Shown here piece by piece: positions 10,072-21,676 of a stretch of 64,000 nucleotides of DNA; position 1 is the stretch's first letter, and the number at the start of each line of letters is the position of its first letter. The notes beneath the pieces were generated by a model. That model had not been told where the DNA came from. It did not search any database and saw nothing but the letters and a program-made list of their open reading frames with translations. The stretch comes from Maniola hyperantus (taxonomy: Eukaryota > Arthropoda > Insecta > Lepidoptera > Nymphalidae), in NCBI RefSeq assembly GCF_902806685.2, contig NC_048562.1, forward strand, positions 5,842,249 through 5,906,248. The letters are read 5' to 3'. The position numbers and the translations under genes were made by a program.

Positions 10072-10265
10072 CCCGCGACTTCGTCCGCCTAGATTTAGGT
10101 TTTTAAAATCCTCATGAGAACTTTTTGATTTTCCGGGATAAAAAGTAGCCTATGTCCTACCCCCGGGATACAAGCTGTTTCTGTACCAAATTTCGACAAA
10201 ATTGGTTGAACGGATGGGCCGTGAAAGGCTAGCAGACAGACAGACAGACACTTTCGCATTTTTTT
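10072..10265 (-). mobile_element. Helitron (H1 type)
   Basis: The CTAG hairpin end is at 10072. The 5' end dissolves into a T run near 10262. Confidence 0.75.
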
Positions 10266-10280
10266 TGCTTATTTCTAGCT

Positions 10281-11320
10281 GAGCCACACATTTAGTTTTA
10301 TTATTAACAGATTTTTATTACGTTGACGAATGACAGGAATGAGTGGAAGAAGAAGACATGTTGTGCCGACCCCACATAGCGTGGGATAAGGTAAGGAAGA
10401 AGAAGAAGAAGAAGATTAACAGATTTTTGTTAGGTTTTTCACATGTTTCGTTTCACTGCCTGACTTCCGTGGATTTATGTTTTTCAAAATCCTGTTGTTC
10501 TTTGATTTTCTGGGATAAAAAGTAGCCTCTCCAAGTCTCCAGGTCTTTTACACTACTCGTGCAAAAATCACGTCTCTTGTAGCTACACATTAAAAAGGCA
10601 CATCATCGAACCACCGGTTTCTCGAAAAAGGACGAGGCCATTAAGTATTAGCGTATAGCAATTTTAGATTCCACAAACAAACCAAGCGCTTTCAACCTGT
10701 CATAACAAGGTAACGCATATCATTTAACTAAGTTAAATAAAACTGGGCAACTCTATGAAGCCTACAGTTATTCATTGGTCCCAGGAGACCAAGATGATGT
10801 GAGGGCTGCCTTGCCAGAATAATTGTACAAGTGCTGCCATCTAGCGTCGAGTAGCGGCTACTTTGGAGCTTAATAACATCAGGGCTGTCAAAATACGTAT
10901 GTGATTAACATGACGTGTAAAGTTTAAGCCAAAATGTTTTCACATAAATTATTATTGACCGAGTGAAATGAGATCTGCGGGTGTACTTGAAAGAAACTTT
11001 TTATTAGGAAACAAATTAACACATGTTCATAAATCATCATCAAACCATCGCCGGCTCACTACTGAGCACGGGTCTCTCTCAGAATAAACATAAACATCTT
11101 TATTTTTTAAACTATTTTGATGGCGTATGCTTTAAAGTTTAAAGCAAGTTGTCAGTTTAAAGTTTAAACTGACAACCCTGCAAATAACTGCAAAATATGT
11201 CCAACAGATGGCTCTACAAGTACGTCCAGCCAAAGCCGTGTATCACGTCAATATAAGCCCATGCATAGTTTATGAACTCCTAGTATCATAACACTCCCGC
11301 ACGGGGCATCACCAGATTAT
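10281..11320. other. No gene seen; minor repeats
   Basis: It holds an (AAG)n run (10397-10415), a degraded Helitron piece (10430-10580), and two small palindromes with one-base centres at 11129-11145 and 11148-11174. No splice-compatible coding segment was found. Confidence 0.5.
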
Positions 11321-11538
11321 ACTATGCTCCAGCTTCTGGAATGGCTTGTAAAATATTCAGAGGTCGGTAACTGGTTTTGTTTGGGCCCCCGTGTAATGAA
11401 GGATGGGCCCAGAGCTATGGGAGGCGATTATTTATTTACCCGAGTTTGTTTGTATTGTTGCGAGTTGGGACATCGTTTTGTGTGGTGTAGAGATAATGAT
11501 TACTTGACATGTTATCAGTATGTCTGTTTATTATTAAA

Positions 11539-11752
11539 CTAGCTTTGCTCATGTTTTTTTTTCAAACAAATTTCAAACCCCTATTTTAATCCCTGAGGGG
11601 TTGAATTTTAAAAAATCCTTTCTTAGCAGATGCCTACTACGTCATAATAGCTATCTGCATGCATGCCAAATTTCAGCCCGATCCGTCCAGTAGTTTGAGC
11701 TGTGCGTTGATAGATCAGTCAGTCAGTCACCATTTCCTTTTATATATTTAGA
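11539..11752 (-). mobile_element. Helitron (H3 type)
   Basis: CTAG at 11539-11542 and ...tttaga at 11752 mark the two ends. The hairpin is partly lost (ttgctcatgttttt). Confidence 0.75.
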
Positions 11753-11786
11753 AGATGACGGCCAGGAAGGACGTTTTCAGGGTTTT

Positions 11787-11890
11787 GACGACCTGTGGTA
11801 AGCACTAGTCTTATTAGTGGGAGGTCCCGGGTTCGATTCCTGGCAGGGGCTTAGAATTTTAAAATTTCTAAATTTCTGGTCTGCTCTGGT
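11787..11890 (+). mobile_element. SINE family C, 5' part
   Basis: tRNA-like head with B box GGTTCGATTCC. It is truncated after 'aatttctggtctg'. Confidence 0.7.
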
Positions 11891-12483
11891 GGGAGACTCC
11901 TCCAGTGACGTCACAGCGTCGACATGTTGTTAGAAGTTCCCTAACTGTCGTAAATTCGAGGTCAAATCGTTATGCTACGCTCGTTGCCAAATGCCAATAA
12001 CACGAAGCACCCTCGTAAAATTAACTCCAAATGTCATCAATACAGAATACGTCATCTTTACTTTAAATGTCATTTAATGACATTAGCAAATCATTACGTG
12101 ACGTTCGCGACGCCCTATCATCGTTATGGGGTGCTTCGGGATGGGGCGGAAATTGTACTGATAAAAGCTTGTCCAATATAGGCTACATCTATAATTCTAT
12201 CCACAGAGTGAACTAGAGTGACGGAACTTTCGGTTTGATCCTGAATCGACGATATGTCAAATATTATGATGACGTAAAATAAAAGAAAAATAGGTCTATT
12301 TTAGGGCCCTGTTTTCCGAGACACAGTTTCCACTAGTTCGGAAAACAGGTGCACAGTATTGTTTTTGGTAAGAATATTATAATAATTAGTTTTAAGGTAC
12401 GTGTCAATACTAACAAAAATATGATTTTGTATTTGGTGGAAATAAATGATTTTATTTATTTTATTATTTATTTATTATTACTA

Positions 12484-12660
12484 ACAAATCAGTAGGGCGA
12501 TTGTCTAAAACCTGCATCAATCATTATTACAATCTCAATTGTTCTGATTGGCTGAATTTGTGCGATTCTTGTTGCAACAATGCATTGTGGCCAATAGTGA
12601 GCGAGCATTAACCAATCAGAGATGATTGCGATCGTGACATTGTAGCTGTCAAACAAGGAG
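12484..12660 (+). repeat. CCAAT-rich repeat, copy 1
   Basis: It contains inverted GATTGGCTG and AACCAATCAG motifs around a CAACAATGCA centre. A second copy lies at 18724-18895. Confidence 0.65.
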
Positions 12661-12851
12661 TCTCCTCTCAGAATGAGAAGGCTTTTGACATTAGACTGCC
12701 ACACTGGCCAAGAGCGGATTGGCAGACTTCACACACCTTTGAGAACATTATTGAGAACTCTCAGGCATGCAGGTTTCCTCACGATGTTTTCCTTCACCGT
12801 TAAAGCACGTGATATTTAATTATTTAAATTAAAACGCAAAAAGTTAGAGGT
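12661..12851 (-). mobile_element. SINE family A, 3' part
   Basis: Antisense SINE A body (ttttccttcaccgttaaagc and the ctcaggcatgcagg block). The tRNA-like head is missing. Confidence 0.75.
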
Positions 12852-12878
12852 GTGACTGTGGAATGTGGATAGAGTATA

Positions 12879-13097
12879 TCTATATTATTCTATACTAATA
12901 TTATATAGGGGTAAAGTTTGTTTTTTTGTTTATAGAGGGTAATCTGTGGAATTAATGAACCGATTTTGAAAATTCTTTCACCAGTAGAAAGCTACATTAT
13001 TTCTAAGTGACATAGAGTATATTTTATTTTCAAAAAATTAGAGATCCCTACAAAAATTGTAATAAGCTAACCGTGGGAAGCCGGGGTGGATCGCTAA
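12879..13097 (+). mobile_element. Helitron of a distinct subfamily
   Basis: It starts TC with TACTAATATTATATAGGGG and a GTAAAGTTTG block. It ends ggatcgCTAA before T, matching the CTRR rule without the usual gcggacgaag hairpin. Confidence 0.7.
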
Positions 13098-13373
13098 TAA
13101 GTAATACCTAATTTAATTCAATTATTGCGGTAATTTAAGCTCTATATACATTTAGCATGTAAATACGAGGAGCACAATGGTGTAGTCAATGGGGTAATCA
13201 ATTCGCATCTGTCCACACCATAGCCTGGACACGACAAGTTTATTGCTTTAAACGCGCGGTTATGTGGAATTAGATAAATTGAGGGTAGATCATGTGTTCA
13301 TGTGGTAGATTATGTAGTGGTTACGTTTAACTCCAAAGATCAGTTTCTAAACTTTAATTTTTCATTATTAAAA

Positions 13374-13697
13374 TACAAGTTAGACCTTAGAGACTGCAAT
13401 CTCACCTGGTGGTAAGTGCTGATGCAGTCTAAGACGGAAGCGGGCTAACCTGGAAGGGGTATGGCAGTTTTATTAAACCCACACCCCCTTTGGTTTCTAC
13501 ACGGCATCGTACCGGAACGCTAAATCGCTCGGCGGCACGGCTTTGCCGGTAGGATGGTAACTAGCTACGGCTGAAGCCTCCCACCAGACCAGACCAGAAA
13601 TTTAGAAATTATAAAATTCCAAATCCCTGCCAGGAATCGAACCCCGGACCACCCACTGATAAGACCACAGCGCTAACCACTGTACCAGGGAGGTCGT
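13374..13697 (-). mobile_element. SINE family C, near full length
   Basis: Antisense copy with the B box complement near 13637 and the head at 13697. It directly abuts the right inverted arm. Confidence 0.8.
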
Positions 13698-14001
13698 CAA
13701 AGTTCCCTCACTCTAGTTCACTCTATACTAACTTCTCTCCGTAGATAGAATTATAGATGTAGCCTATATTGGACAAGCTTTTATCAGTACAATTTCCGCC
13801 CCATCCCGAAGCACCCCATAACGATGACAGGGCGGCGCGAACGTCGCGTAATGATTTGCTAATGTCATTAAATGACATTTAAAGTAAATGTGATGGCGTA
13901 TTCTGTATTGATGACATTTGGACTAATTTTACGAGGGGGCTTCGTGTTATTGGCATTTAGGAACGACCCTGGCATAACGATTTGCCTTCAGAGTAAAGAT
14001 A

Positions 14002-14217
14002 TCTAAATATATAAAATTAAAAGCTGACTAACTGATCTATCAACGCACAGCTCAAACTACTGGACGGATTGGGCTGAAATTTGGCATGCAGATAGCTAAG
14101 TATTATAACGTAGACATCCGCTAAGACAGGATTTTTGAAAATTCAGCCCCTAAGGGAATCAAATAGGGGTTCGAAACTTGTGTAGTCCACGCGGACGAAG
14201 TCGCGAGCATAAGCTAG
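14002..14217 (+). mobile_element. Helitron (H3 type)
   Basis: TCTAAATATATAAAATT start, and hairpin plus CTAG at 14214-14217 before T. Confidence 0.82.
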
Positions 14218-14228
14218 TAGTAATATAA

Positions 14229-14351
14229 TAATGTTCTCAAAGGTGTGTGAAGTCTGCCAATCCGCACTTAGCCAAAACCTTTCTCACTCTGAGAGGAGAC
14301 CTGTGCTCTGTAGTGAGCCGGCGCGGCGATGCGTTGATCATGATGATGACT
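14229..14351 (+). mobile_element. SINE family A, 3' end with ATG tail
   Basis: It runs from 'atgttctcaaaggtgtg' to (atg)n at 14338-14350. Confidence 0.75.
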
Positions 14352-14638
14352 GTACCTTATTGTTTCTCCCACAGGGACCTACTCGAAGCGTCCAATAATT
14401 TCATATAAGAACTGCAAACATCTGCTAAATTGCCGAAAAGTATAAAAATTGATTTAAGCCGTGCACTAATAATACCACCTAACGACCTCAGGGGGTCATT
14501 CAGTCTTATTAATGACCTCTTATGACCTTTTTCTGTCACCCCTTAGCACTTAGCGTTATTGATAACCGGACGTAATGAGGTTTGAAAGCACACGGATTTT
14601 TTAACGTAAATTCTTGTTTACACGTATATCTAAATATA

Positions 14639-14853
14639 TAAAAGGAAAAAGGTGACTGACTGACTGACTGACTGACTGACTGAACGCACAGCTTCAACTA
14701 CTGGACGGATCGAGCTGAAATTTGGCATGCAGATAGCTATTATGACGTAGACATCCGCTAAAAAGGATTTTCGAAAATTCAACCCTTGAGGGGAAACCCC
14801 TATGGTTTGAAATTTGTTTAGTCCACGCAAACGAAGTCGCGAGCATAAGTTAG
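14639..14853 (+). mobile_element. Helitron (H3 type)
   Basis: TCTAAATATATAAAAGG start with an expanded GACT tract (14653-14683). The terminal CTAG is mutated to TTAG. Confidence 0.8.
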
Positions 14854-15053
14854 TGCTAGTATAAAGTTAGTGTAATAGACACAGAAACAGTCATAATGAC
14901 AAAGCAATCGCGCAACGTCTACCCTCATCAGGCCCGTTCTCATTAGTCAGTTAGTTGACATTCGCGTTAATATACTGACTATTTATGTTACTATGTTGTT
15001 ACATATTATGTGAGGTGATGGTTAAGTGATTAATGATATTGTCATATACAAAA

Positions 15054-15275
15054 CTAGCTTATGCTCGCGACTTCGTCCGCGTGGACTGCACAAATTCCAA
15101 ACCCCTATTTCAGCCTCTTAGGGGTTGAATGTTGAAAAATCCTTTCTTAGCGGATGCCTACGTCATATATATCTACATGCCAAATTTCAGCCTGATCCGT
15201 CTAGTAGTTTGAGCTGTGCGATAGATCAGTCAATCAGTGAGTCATTCAGTCACCTTTTCCTTTTATATATTTAGA
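15054..15275 (-). mobile_element. Helitron (H3 type)
   Basis: CTAG at 15054 and ...tttaga|t at 15275 on the plus strand. Full length. The flank 15276-15685 is unclassified. Confidence 0.82.
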
Positions 15276-15685
15276 TAATATAGACTCGTTATATCTTGAA
15301 AACGATAAAAATAAATCTCAAATTCTAAACGGAAAACTATCAAAAAATATTCGAACTACCCGCAAACCCGTAAAAAGTCATATCAACCAACCGTAAACTG
15401 CCGACAGTTGTGTCAAATGGACCCCACCAGATTTACGAGCTGACCACTTCGGCCGGTCTAATCGACCTCGACAAAAATTGTTGGCCACATTGTGAAAATT
15501 CAATTTTTCTTGTGGAAAACAACTTTATTACAGATTGGTTATTAATGGAGTTACATATTGGTAATGTTGTTTTGTACAAGGGTTAAATTGGTCTCAGTTA
15601 GACTATTTTTGTATTATCACCAAAGTTCTTTTCACCAGTAGAAAGCTACATTATTCTTGTATTACATTTTATTTTCCAAAAAAAA

Positions 15686-16107
15686 AACCGACCAAGACTC
15701 AGGCTCACGCAACGACTAACGAGCGTTCCGTACTACAATCGTATTTTTCCAACATTTTGCACGATAATTCAAAAACTATGATGCATAAAAATAAATAAAA
15801 ATCTGTTTAAGAATGCACAGGTGAATACCTTTCATATGATACCCCACTTGATATAGTTATCTTACTTTGAAAATAGAAATACTAATTATTAGTTCATGAC
15901 TACAATTAATTTTTTTTGTGTGATGTAACCACAAATTCACGGTTTTCAGATTTTTCCCCGAATGTCAGCTATAAGACCTAACCTACCTGCCAAATTTCAT
16001 GATTCTAGGTCAACGGGAAGTACCCTGTAGGTTTCTTGACAGACAGACAGACAACAAAGTGATCCTATAAGAGTTCCGTTTTTCCTTTTGAGGTACGGAA
16101 CCCTAAA
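15686..16107 (+). repeat. R-family repeat, full length
   Basis: About 420 bp from the AACCGACCAAG start to the terminal GTTCCGT...ACGGAACCC hairpin. It includes a GACA microsatellite before the hairpin. No open frame and no clear target duplication. Confidence 0.82.
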
Positions 16108-16269
16108 AATATAATATCGACATAACATAAATACTCATGCATTACTCAAACAAAATGTTCCGAGTAACACAAAAGTTAGTTATATCACAGAAATGAACAC
16201 CTAAAATGGTACAGAACAAGGGTTTGCACTTCAAACTCGCCGGTCACTCTACAGTAGGGCTGCCAACCA

Positions 16270-16400
16270 TATTTATTTATTTATACTTTATTGCACACAA
16301 CACAAGTAAACATAACTAAAACATACAAGGATCTTAATCTAATAACTGTAGCATGCAAAGGCGGCCTTATCGCTGAAGCGATCTCTTCCAGGCAATCTTT
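16270..16400 (-). mobile_element. LINE 3' UTR fragment
   Basis: On the minus strand it contains ggaagagatcgcttcagcg and ends in ...aataaagtataaataaat, a form seen in Jockey/R1-like 3' ends of Lepidoptera. Confidence 0.6.
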
Positions 16401-17510
16401 GACGAAAGGAATCACGAAATCATATTGTTAATAATTAATTTAAAAAGTTCCCAAAAAACGCACTCATCCGATCCGAGTCCGTAAAAATACGTTCCTTTAT
16501 GTTTTGTATGAGAGCTTATGACATATTATGTCGTAGATAATCGCTGGTCTTCTCACGGATGACTGATAGAACTCCGATGACGGTGTGTAATCGCCGTTAC
16601 ACTTCGATTGACAGCCTTCAGAAATTTTAGAGAACATTACGTAGAACTTTCAGGCATGTACGTTACCAATTCCTCCGCTATATCTTCTACAAACAGTTGG
16701 CAACCCTACTCAACAAACAACTTACTTATTACATTAACGCCATCTAGTATCGAGTTGCGGCAACATAGCAAACATGGCGGTCACACGTGTCCGTCAAATT
16801 AAATAATGCTCATCCAAGCAGTTTACGAAACTGTGACGCAATTTCAATTATAATTACAATAATTTTTGCTTCTTTCTTAAACCAAAATCGGTGCTCATAG
16901 AAAACTAATACGAGATCAAAAAATGGCATCAATTCTGATAATTCTGACAAATTTTAAACTCAATTTCCAAATTTTATGCAATATTAAAAAGAAGAAAATG
17001 CAATTTTTTTTTTCTTTTTAATATTACTAAAAAAGATGGAAAATGAGTTTTAAATATGAAGACTCTTGAGTTTAAGTGCACTCTACAAATAAAAGGCTCA
17101 CGACTGGCACTACTCACGAGGTTTGATAGTCGTGAATTAAAATAGGTTTATCTATTTTTTGTATGTTTTACAATGGTAAGAAAAAGATGGGAATACTCTA
17201 AAATATAGTTGCGCTCAGAATCAGTACCAGTACTTTTTACGAGCACATTAATCTAAGAAGTATGCACCAGTTTTAGAAATCTCTAATCAAGAAATCGATT
17301 ATAAACTAGAATAGGTAGGTAAATTCGATGAGAACACTTAAAAGATACATTCAGTATAGATTGTACTTAATAATTCCATTAAACCACTCCCAAGAGGTAA
17401 TAACAATCGTCTTCAATATTTAATTTAATTGTGATTGCGACTACATTCCGCAATAAACTCCCGACCTTACGAGAATTTCTCAACAGAATGACCTATTAAC
17501 TAAAATGAGA
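16401..17510. other. Low-repeat AT-rich stretch, no gene seen
   Basis: Frequent stops in all frames, with no donor/acceptor pair flanking a credible exon. It holds a GCCATCTAGT-type motif (16738) of the sort also seen near 10838 and 17854. Confidence 0.4.
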
Positions 17511-17514
17511 CGTC

Positions 17515-17762
17515 TAAAGGTCTATATGTATTGCTGTCTCTTTCATAATGCTGCCTGTGGAAAAGGTTAGCACTAGATTTAGACCTGTCAATTTAGCTTA
17601 GAGATTATGCACAACAGAATGCCTAACTTTTTTGTGTTGATCCGGTAATCAAAGCCGCGCAAAAAAAAACCGACCAAGTGCGAGTCAAGCTCGCGCACCG
17701 AGGGTTTCGTACTACGGTCGTATTTTTTCGACATTTTGCACGATAAATAAAAAACTATGATG
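17515..17762. repeat. Two repeat remnants
   Basis: 17515-17640 is half of the hairpin MITE seen whole at 30481. 17661-17762 is the 5' part of an R repeat on the plus strand. Confidence 0.55.
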
Positions 17763-17929
17763 GTCTTTGATTCTGTACACTACCGACTGACAGGCAACTT
17801 TGCATTGATGTTTCAAACTTAGCCTGCTACGGCTGCTTATAACAACCCACTAACGCCATCTAGTGTCGACTAGCGGCAACATCCCACGCATGCCATCTCT
17901 CGACATACCTCAACAAATCTGTCAGACGG

Positions 17930-18230
17930 CCGACGGGTCAGTCTGCGCGCGGACCTCGACGCAATCGGGCGTAAAGTGAAAAATGTATTTCATACGAGTC
18001 ATTACACAGTTCCATTGTAATAAATCGTTGTAGTGCTGCTCGTGACGTCTTGTCGTGGCCGGTTTGTTGGTTTATTCTTTATTTACGTGTATTTATTAAG
18101 TTGTTGGTAAAATTTTGTAATTGGTGGATTCATTATGATAATTAACTGACTTCGGTGATTTAGATTTGTGCTTGCAGTTTGCTATTCATTAAGTGCTTGT
18201 GTAATTTGGTTGTTTTAAGTGTATGTACTA
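17930..18230 (+). promoter_or_regulatory. Possible core promoter and 5' leader
   Basis: A repeat-free GC-rich patch has the initiator-like GGGTCAGTCTG at 17935-17945. About 20 bp downstream lies CGACGCAATC, similar to an MTE-type element. A leader follows with a possible donor near 18219 (ttttaagtgtatgt). No downstream coding exon could be tied to it, so this is weak. Confidence 0.25.
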
Positions 18231-18280
18231 TCTATTTGGCATTTCTCAACTTTGTGTATCTATTACCTTTTCACGTCTTT

Positions 18281-18520
18281 TTAGGGTTCCGTACCTCAAA
18301 AGGAAAAACGGAACCTTTATAGGATTTAAATTTTCACTTCGACTTCGTTCGCGTGGATTTAGGTCTTTAAAATTCCCGTGGGAACTCTTTGATTTTCCGG
18401 GATAAAAGTAGCCCATGTCACTCTTCAGATCATTAACTATACCTATGCAAAAAATCACGTCAATCGCTCTGTTGCAACGTGATTGAAGGACAAACCAACA
18501 AACACACTTTCGCATTATAT
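18281..18520 (-). mobile_element. R hairpin end joined to a Helitron
   Basis: 18281-18325 is an R-family end (agggttccgt...cggaacc). From 18331 the text is H2-type Helitron with its CTAG end lost. Confidence 0.65.
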
Positions 18521-18689
18521 ACTTGGTTAGTTACTTAAAAATCATAATAAACCACTCTCCATGAATTTTAATGGTTAAATATACCATGGTCCTATTTAGG
18601 GCGCCATTTTCCCTAAGTGCTTTATAAGTGCTAACATTAATTATTGTTTCACATTGTTTCAGGTTACAATGAGAGAGGAGGCTGTGACG

Positions 18690-18895
18690 TCATCTCAACC
18701 CATGGCCGGTGCACTACTAAGAACGGTAGGTCGATTTCGTAAAACCTGCATCAACCATTATTATTGTTGTGATTGGCTGAATTTGTGCGATTCTTGTTGC
18801 AACAATGCAATGTAACCAATAGTGAGCGAGCGTCAACCAATCAGTAGGGCGATTTCGTAAAACCAGCATCAATCATTATTACAATTTCAATTGGG
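18690..18895 (+). repeat. SINE scrap and CCAAT-rich repeat, copy 2
   Basis: 18690-18723 matches an antisense SINE A tail (caacccatggccggtgcac). 18724-18895 is the CCAAT-rich repeat, with its GTAGGTCGATTTCGTAAAAC start repeated at 18845. Confidence 0.6.
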
Positions 18896-19060
18896 TATTT
18901 GACTACATCAAAAATAAATTATTTCTCAGTGATTATTAAATGGAGGGCCTTCCAAAATACGTAAATCCACGTCCTCTGTTGGTTTTAAGTGTAATAACCA
19001 TTTTAAATTATCGATTAAACTAAAAAAGCAAGTCAAATGATTGTGACGTCACGGTAGAGA
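18896..19060 (-). mobile_element. MITE family M, partial
   Basis: It matches the element at 26778-27025 in reverse, starting GGTATTTGACTACATC. The far terminal repeat is missing. Bases 19061-19364 are unclassified. Confidence 0.65.
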
Positions 19061-19364
19061 ACAAAGGCTTACAATGTTCAAACAAGAACAAAGGGGACAC
19101 TTGACGGCAACGTTAGTTCCGATTTTCTCCACGCGCCAAGATAGCCTTGTCGCACTGTACACGGAATACAAAAGAAGATTCATCAAGACATCATTTCTTG
19201 CGTTTTAATCTGTGACGTTTCATAACTGTCACTTTTAGGACGCAGGAATATGACCACCACGTTTCGAATTTACTACGCAGTTCGGAGGATTACTACTAGA
19301 TGGCGTTGTTTTAAATGTAAAGTTGGTGATAAACGTGCAAAAAATTTTTTTTAGAGAATTTAAT

Positions 19365-19660
19365 TCATCATCATCAACCCATCATCGGCTCACTACAGAG
19401 CACGGGTCTCCTCTCAGAGTGAGAAGGGTTTTGGCTATAGTCTACCACGCTGGCTAAGCACGGATTGGCAGACTTCACACACCTTTGAGAGCATGGAGAA
19501 CTCGGGCATGCCGGTTTCTTCACGATGTTTTCCTTCACCGTTAAAGCAAGTGATATTTGATTGCTTAAAACACACACGTAACTCCGAAAAGTTAGAGGTG
19601 CGTGCCCGGGATCGAACCCCTGACCCCCGATTAGGGACGGATATCCTAACCACTAGGCTT
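19365..19660 (-). mobile_element. SINE family A, near full length
   Basis: Antisense, with an (ATC)n-like tail at 19368, the B box complement at about 19611 and the tRNA-like head ending near 19660. Confidence 0.82.
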
Positions 19661-20187
19661 TCACGGCTTTCTAATTTTACGACGTTTTTACTATTCTGCG
19701 AATTTAATTGCATTTTTTTTTTTGAAAAATATAATAAAAATTGTAGTAAATGTATAGATTTTTGAACAATTAAGTAGGTATCATGGTTAGACAATCTAAG
19801 ATAATGTTTTGCTTTACGATTATCTATTGCTATGAATGCAGAAACCTTTACGCAAGTGACGGCAACAACTGCACAAAGTTTTAACTCGAAGGAACACACA
19901 TTAATTTTTTTTACGTATCATATTATTTTTTTGTCAATTATTAAAAATATATAAGATCTTGCACGTTTATCACCTGTTACTATTAAAGAAGATAGAAGAA
20001 CAGAAGAAAGAAGAAGAAAAGAGAAGTATAGTGTCGGGCCCTTGTCATTCTTCTTGCCCGGTGTTGTGAGCTACTGGACGGAGAACTGATAAGGGCCTGA
20101 CCTGTACTAGAGCGACTAGAGAAGAGAAGAGAAGAACTGTATTCTCTATTTATGTGTTACTCGATCTACTGAGAGAAATTAGTATAT
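19661..20187. other. No gene seen
   Basis: AT-rich, then a purine-rich GAA-type tract (19988-20025). No recognised repeat or coding exon. Confidence 0.4.
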
Positions 20188-20291
20188 GGCTCTTTCTGTT
20201 TCGTAATCCCATAGAAATGACAAAGATAAAAAACTTAGTGGGTTTTAACCATTTTGAGTCACCAACCAATCACAAACGAACCTATGTTTTC

Positions 20292-20428
20292 GGCTGAGCT
20301 TTTTGACTTTGCTCAGACTTAAGATTGAGTTAAAACGAGACAGATTTATGTGAGAGATAAAGCTCTGTCTCGTTTTAACTCTGTCTTAAGTCTAAGCTAA
20401 GTCAGAGTGCGCTCTATAAATCTCACCC
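20292..20428. mobile_element. Palindromic Tourist-like MITE (copy P3)
   Basis: It shares the TTAAAACGAGACAG core with P1. The left arm is internally shortened. It abuts P4 through a single TAA. Confidence 0.7.
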
Positions 20429-20431
20429 TAA

Positions 20432-20585
20432 GGCTGAAATCTATAGACCGCACTTTGACTTTGCTCTGACTTAAGACGATGTTAAAACGAGACAGATTAA
20501 TGCCGTTTATATAACGCTGTCTCGTTTTAACATCGTCTTAAGTCGGAGCAAAGTCAAAGTAAAGTGCGTTCTATAGATTTCAGCC
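20432..20585. mobile_element. Palindromic Tourist-like MITE (copy P4)
   Basis: A 154-bp near-perfect hairpin beginning GGCTGAAATC and ending GATTTCAGCC, with an exact TAA duplication (20429-20431 and 20586-20588). Best-preserved member of the family. Confidence 0.85.
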
Positions 20586-20727
20586 TAAGAATCGAATTTC
20601 GAAGTACTCTTTATAGAGTAGTACGGAAAACTTAAGTTCGTTTGTGATTGGTTGGTAACTCAAAATGGTTAACGACCACTGTGTTTCTGTATTTGTCATT
20701 TTTATGGGATCATGTAAGAAAGAGTCC

Positions 20728-21049
20728 GTGACATCGTCCGCGTGGTGTTAGATTTTTGCAAATCCCGTGGGAACTTTTTTTTTTTTTTTTGAGACAAAAA
20801 GTAGCCTATGTCACTCAGTGTCAAAAAAATCCACGGGATTTTCGGAAATCTATAACCACACGAAGGTAGTTGTAGTAGCTAAGTATTTGGACCTAGTGTT
20901 AAAATTAAAACCTTTTGAAATTAGTAAATTCTCAATATTATATATAAATAATGCCAATAAATAGTTTTTAAAATAATTAATTGTGTTTTATTTATAAACA
21001 TACACGCACATGCAAACTGTGGAACCAACTCCCATCGGTGGTGTTCCCA
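20728..21049. other. Degraded Helitron end, then unclassified AT-rich
   Basis: 20728-20815 recalls an H2 3' half (catcgtccgcgtgg, aatcccgtgggaac). The remainder shows no feature. Confidence 0.4.
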
Positions 21050-21320
21050 TTATAAAATAAAATAAATAAAATAAAAATCTTTTTTATTCGTATAAACTTT
21101 TACAAGTACTTACGAATAGTCGGATGCATCTACCACTGGTTCGGAATGCCTTTCCTACCGAGAAGAACCAGCAAGAAACTCGGTGATTGCTCTTTTCAAA
21201 TATTTGATATAGGTACAAGATTATGCCATGTATAAAATAGTATTTGCAGTCCTGTGCGTTGCTGGAACGAGCTGCAGGTCAAATCCACGCTCTTTTATCA
21301 TTTAGATAATTACAACATGG
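21050..21320 (-). mobile_element. LINE J2-like 3' end
   Basis: Nearly the same text as 42745-42990, up to 'cacgctcttttatcattt', including the end of the C-terminal codons. The tail is ATAAA-rich. Confidence 0.75.
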
Positions 21321-21676
21321 GGTTATTTTATATTCGCAAAACATTCGCAGTAGTTTCGCGGAATGCGAATGCGAATATACAAAATTATGCGAATATCCGC
21401 GAATGCATAATGCATATGCGAATATTCGTTACATCACTAATACCTACCCGTTACTCGGCAGGAAAGACGTCATCGAAATTTAGAAAGAATTAATCGATAG
21501 CTTCGCAAAGCGTTGTCTCTGTCGTTGAAACTGACAAGTCAGCGACAAAACGTCACATATATGAGTGGCAGAGACGACACCTACGAAGCCAAAACTGCCG
21601 ATTATCTCTTTCTAAAATTCTATGTTTGAACATAACAGTGCACTGTTCTGTTCCTTTAAAAAAATCTCAAAATTAA

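Larger units (their letters stand above)
11961..13986. repeat. Composite bounded by 280-bp inverted arms
   Basis: The left arm (11961-12230) and right arm (13699-13986) are reverse complements over about 270-288 bp with scattered differences. Both contain ggacaagcttttatcagtac-type text in opposite orientation. The 1.47 kb between them holds a CCAAT-rich repeat, a SINE A, a Helitron and a SINE C. The arms could be long terminal inverted repeats of a foldback element or two inverted copies of one repeat. Confidence 0.8.
20188..20727. mobile_element. Hairpin transposon hosting two MITEs
   Basis: Outer arms of about 100 bp (20188-20285 and 20633-20727) are reverse complements, both including accaaccaatcacaaacgaac-type text. 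The arms begin GGCTCTTTC / GGACTCTTTC. Two palindromic Tourist-like elements fill the centre. Confidence 0.75.

Noticed and set aside
12489..12704. 71-codon minus-strand open frame
   Set aside because: Lies wholly in the CCAAT-rich repeat.
18663..18726. Possible first coding exon (MREEAVTSSQPMAG...) with acceptor TTTCAG and donor GTAGGT
   Set aside because: The second half matches the antisense tail of SINE A, and the GTAGGT begins a CCAAT-rich repeat, so both exon edges are repeat text.
19435..19899. 154-codon minus-strand open frame
   Set aside because: It overlaps an antisense SINE A and AT-rich flank. No family motif, no splice sites.
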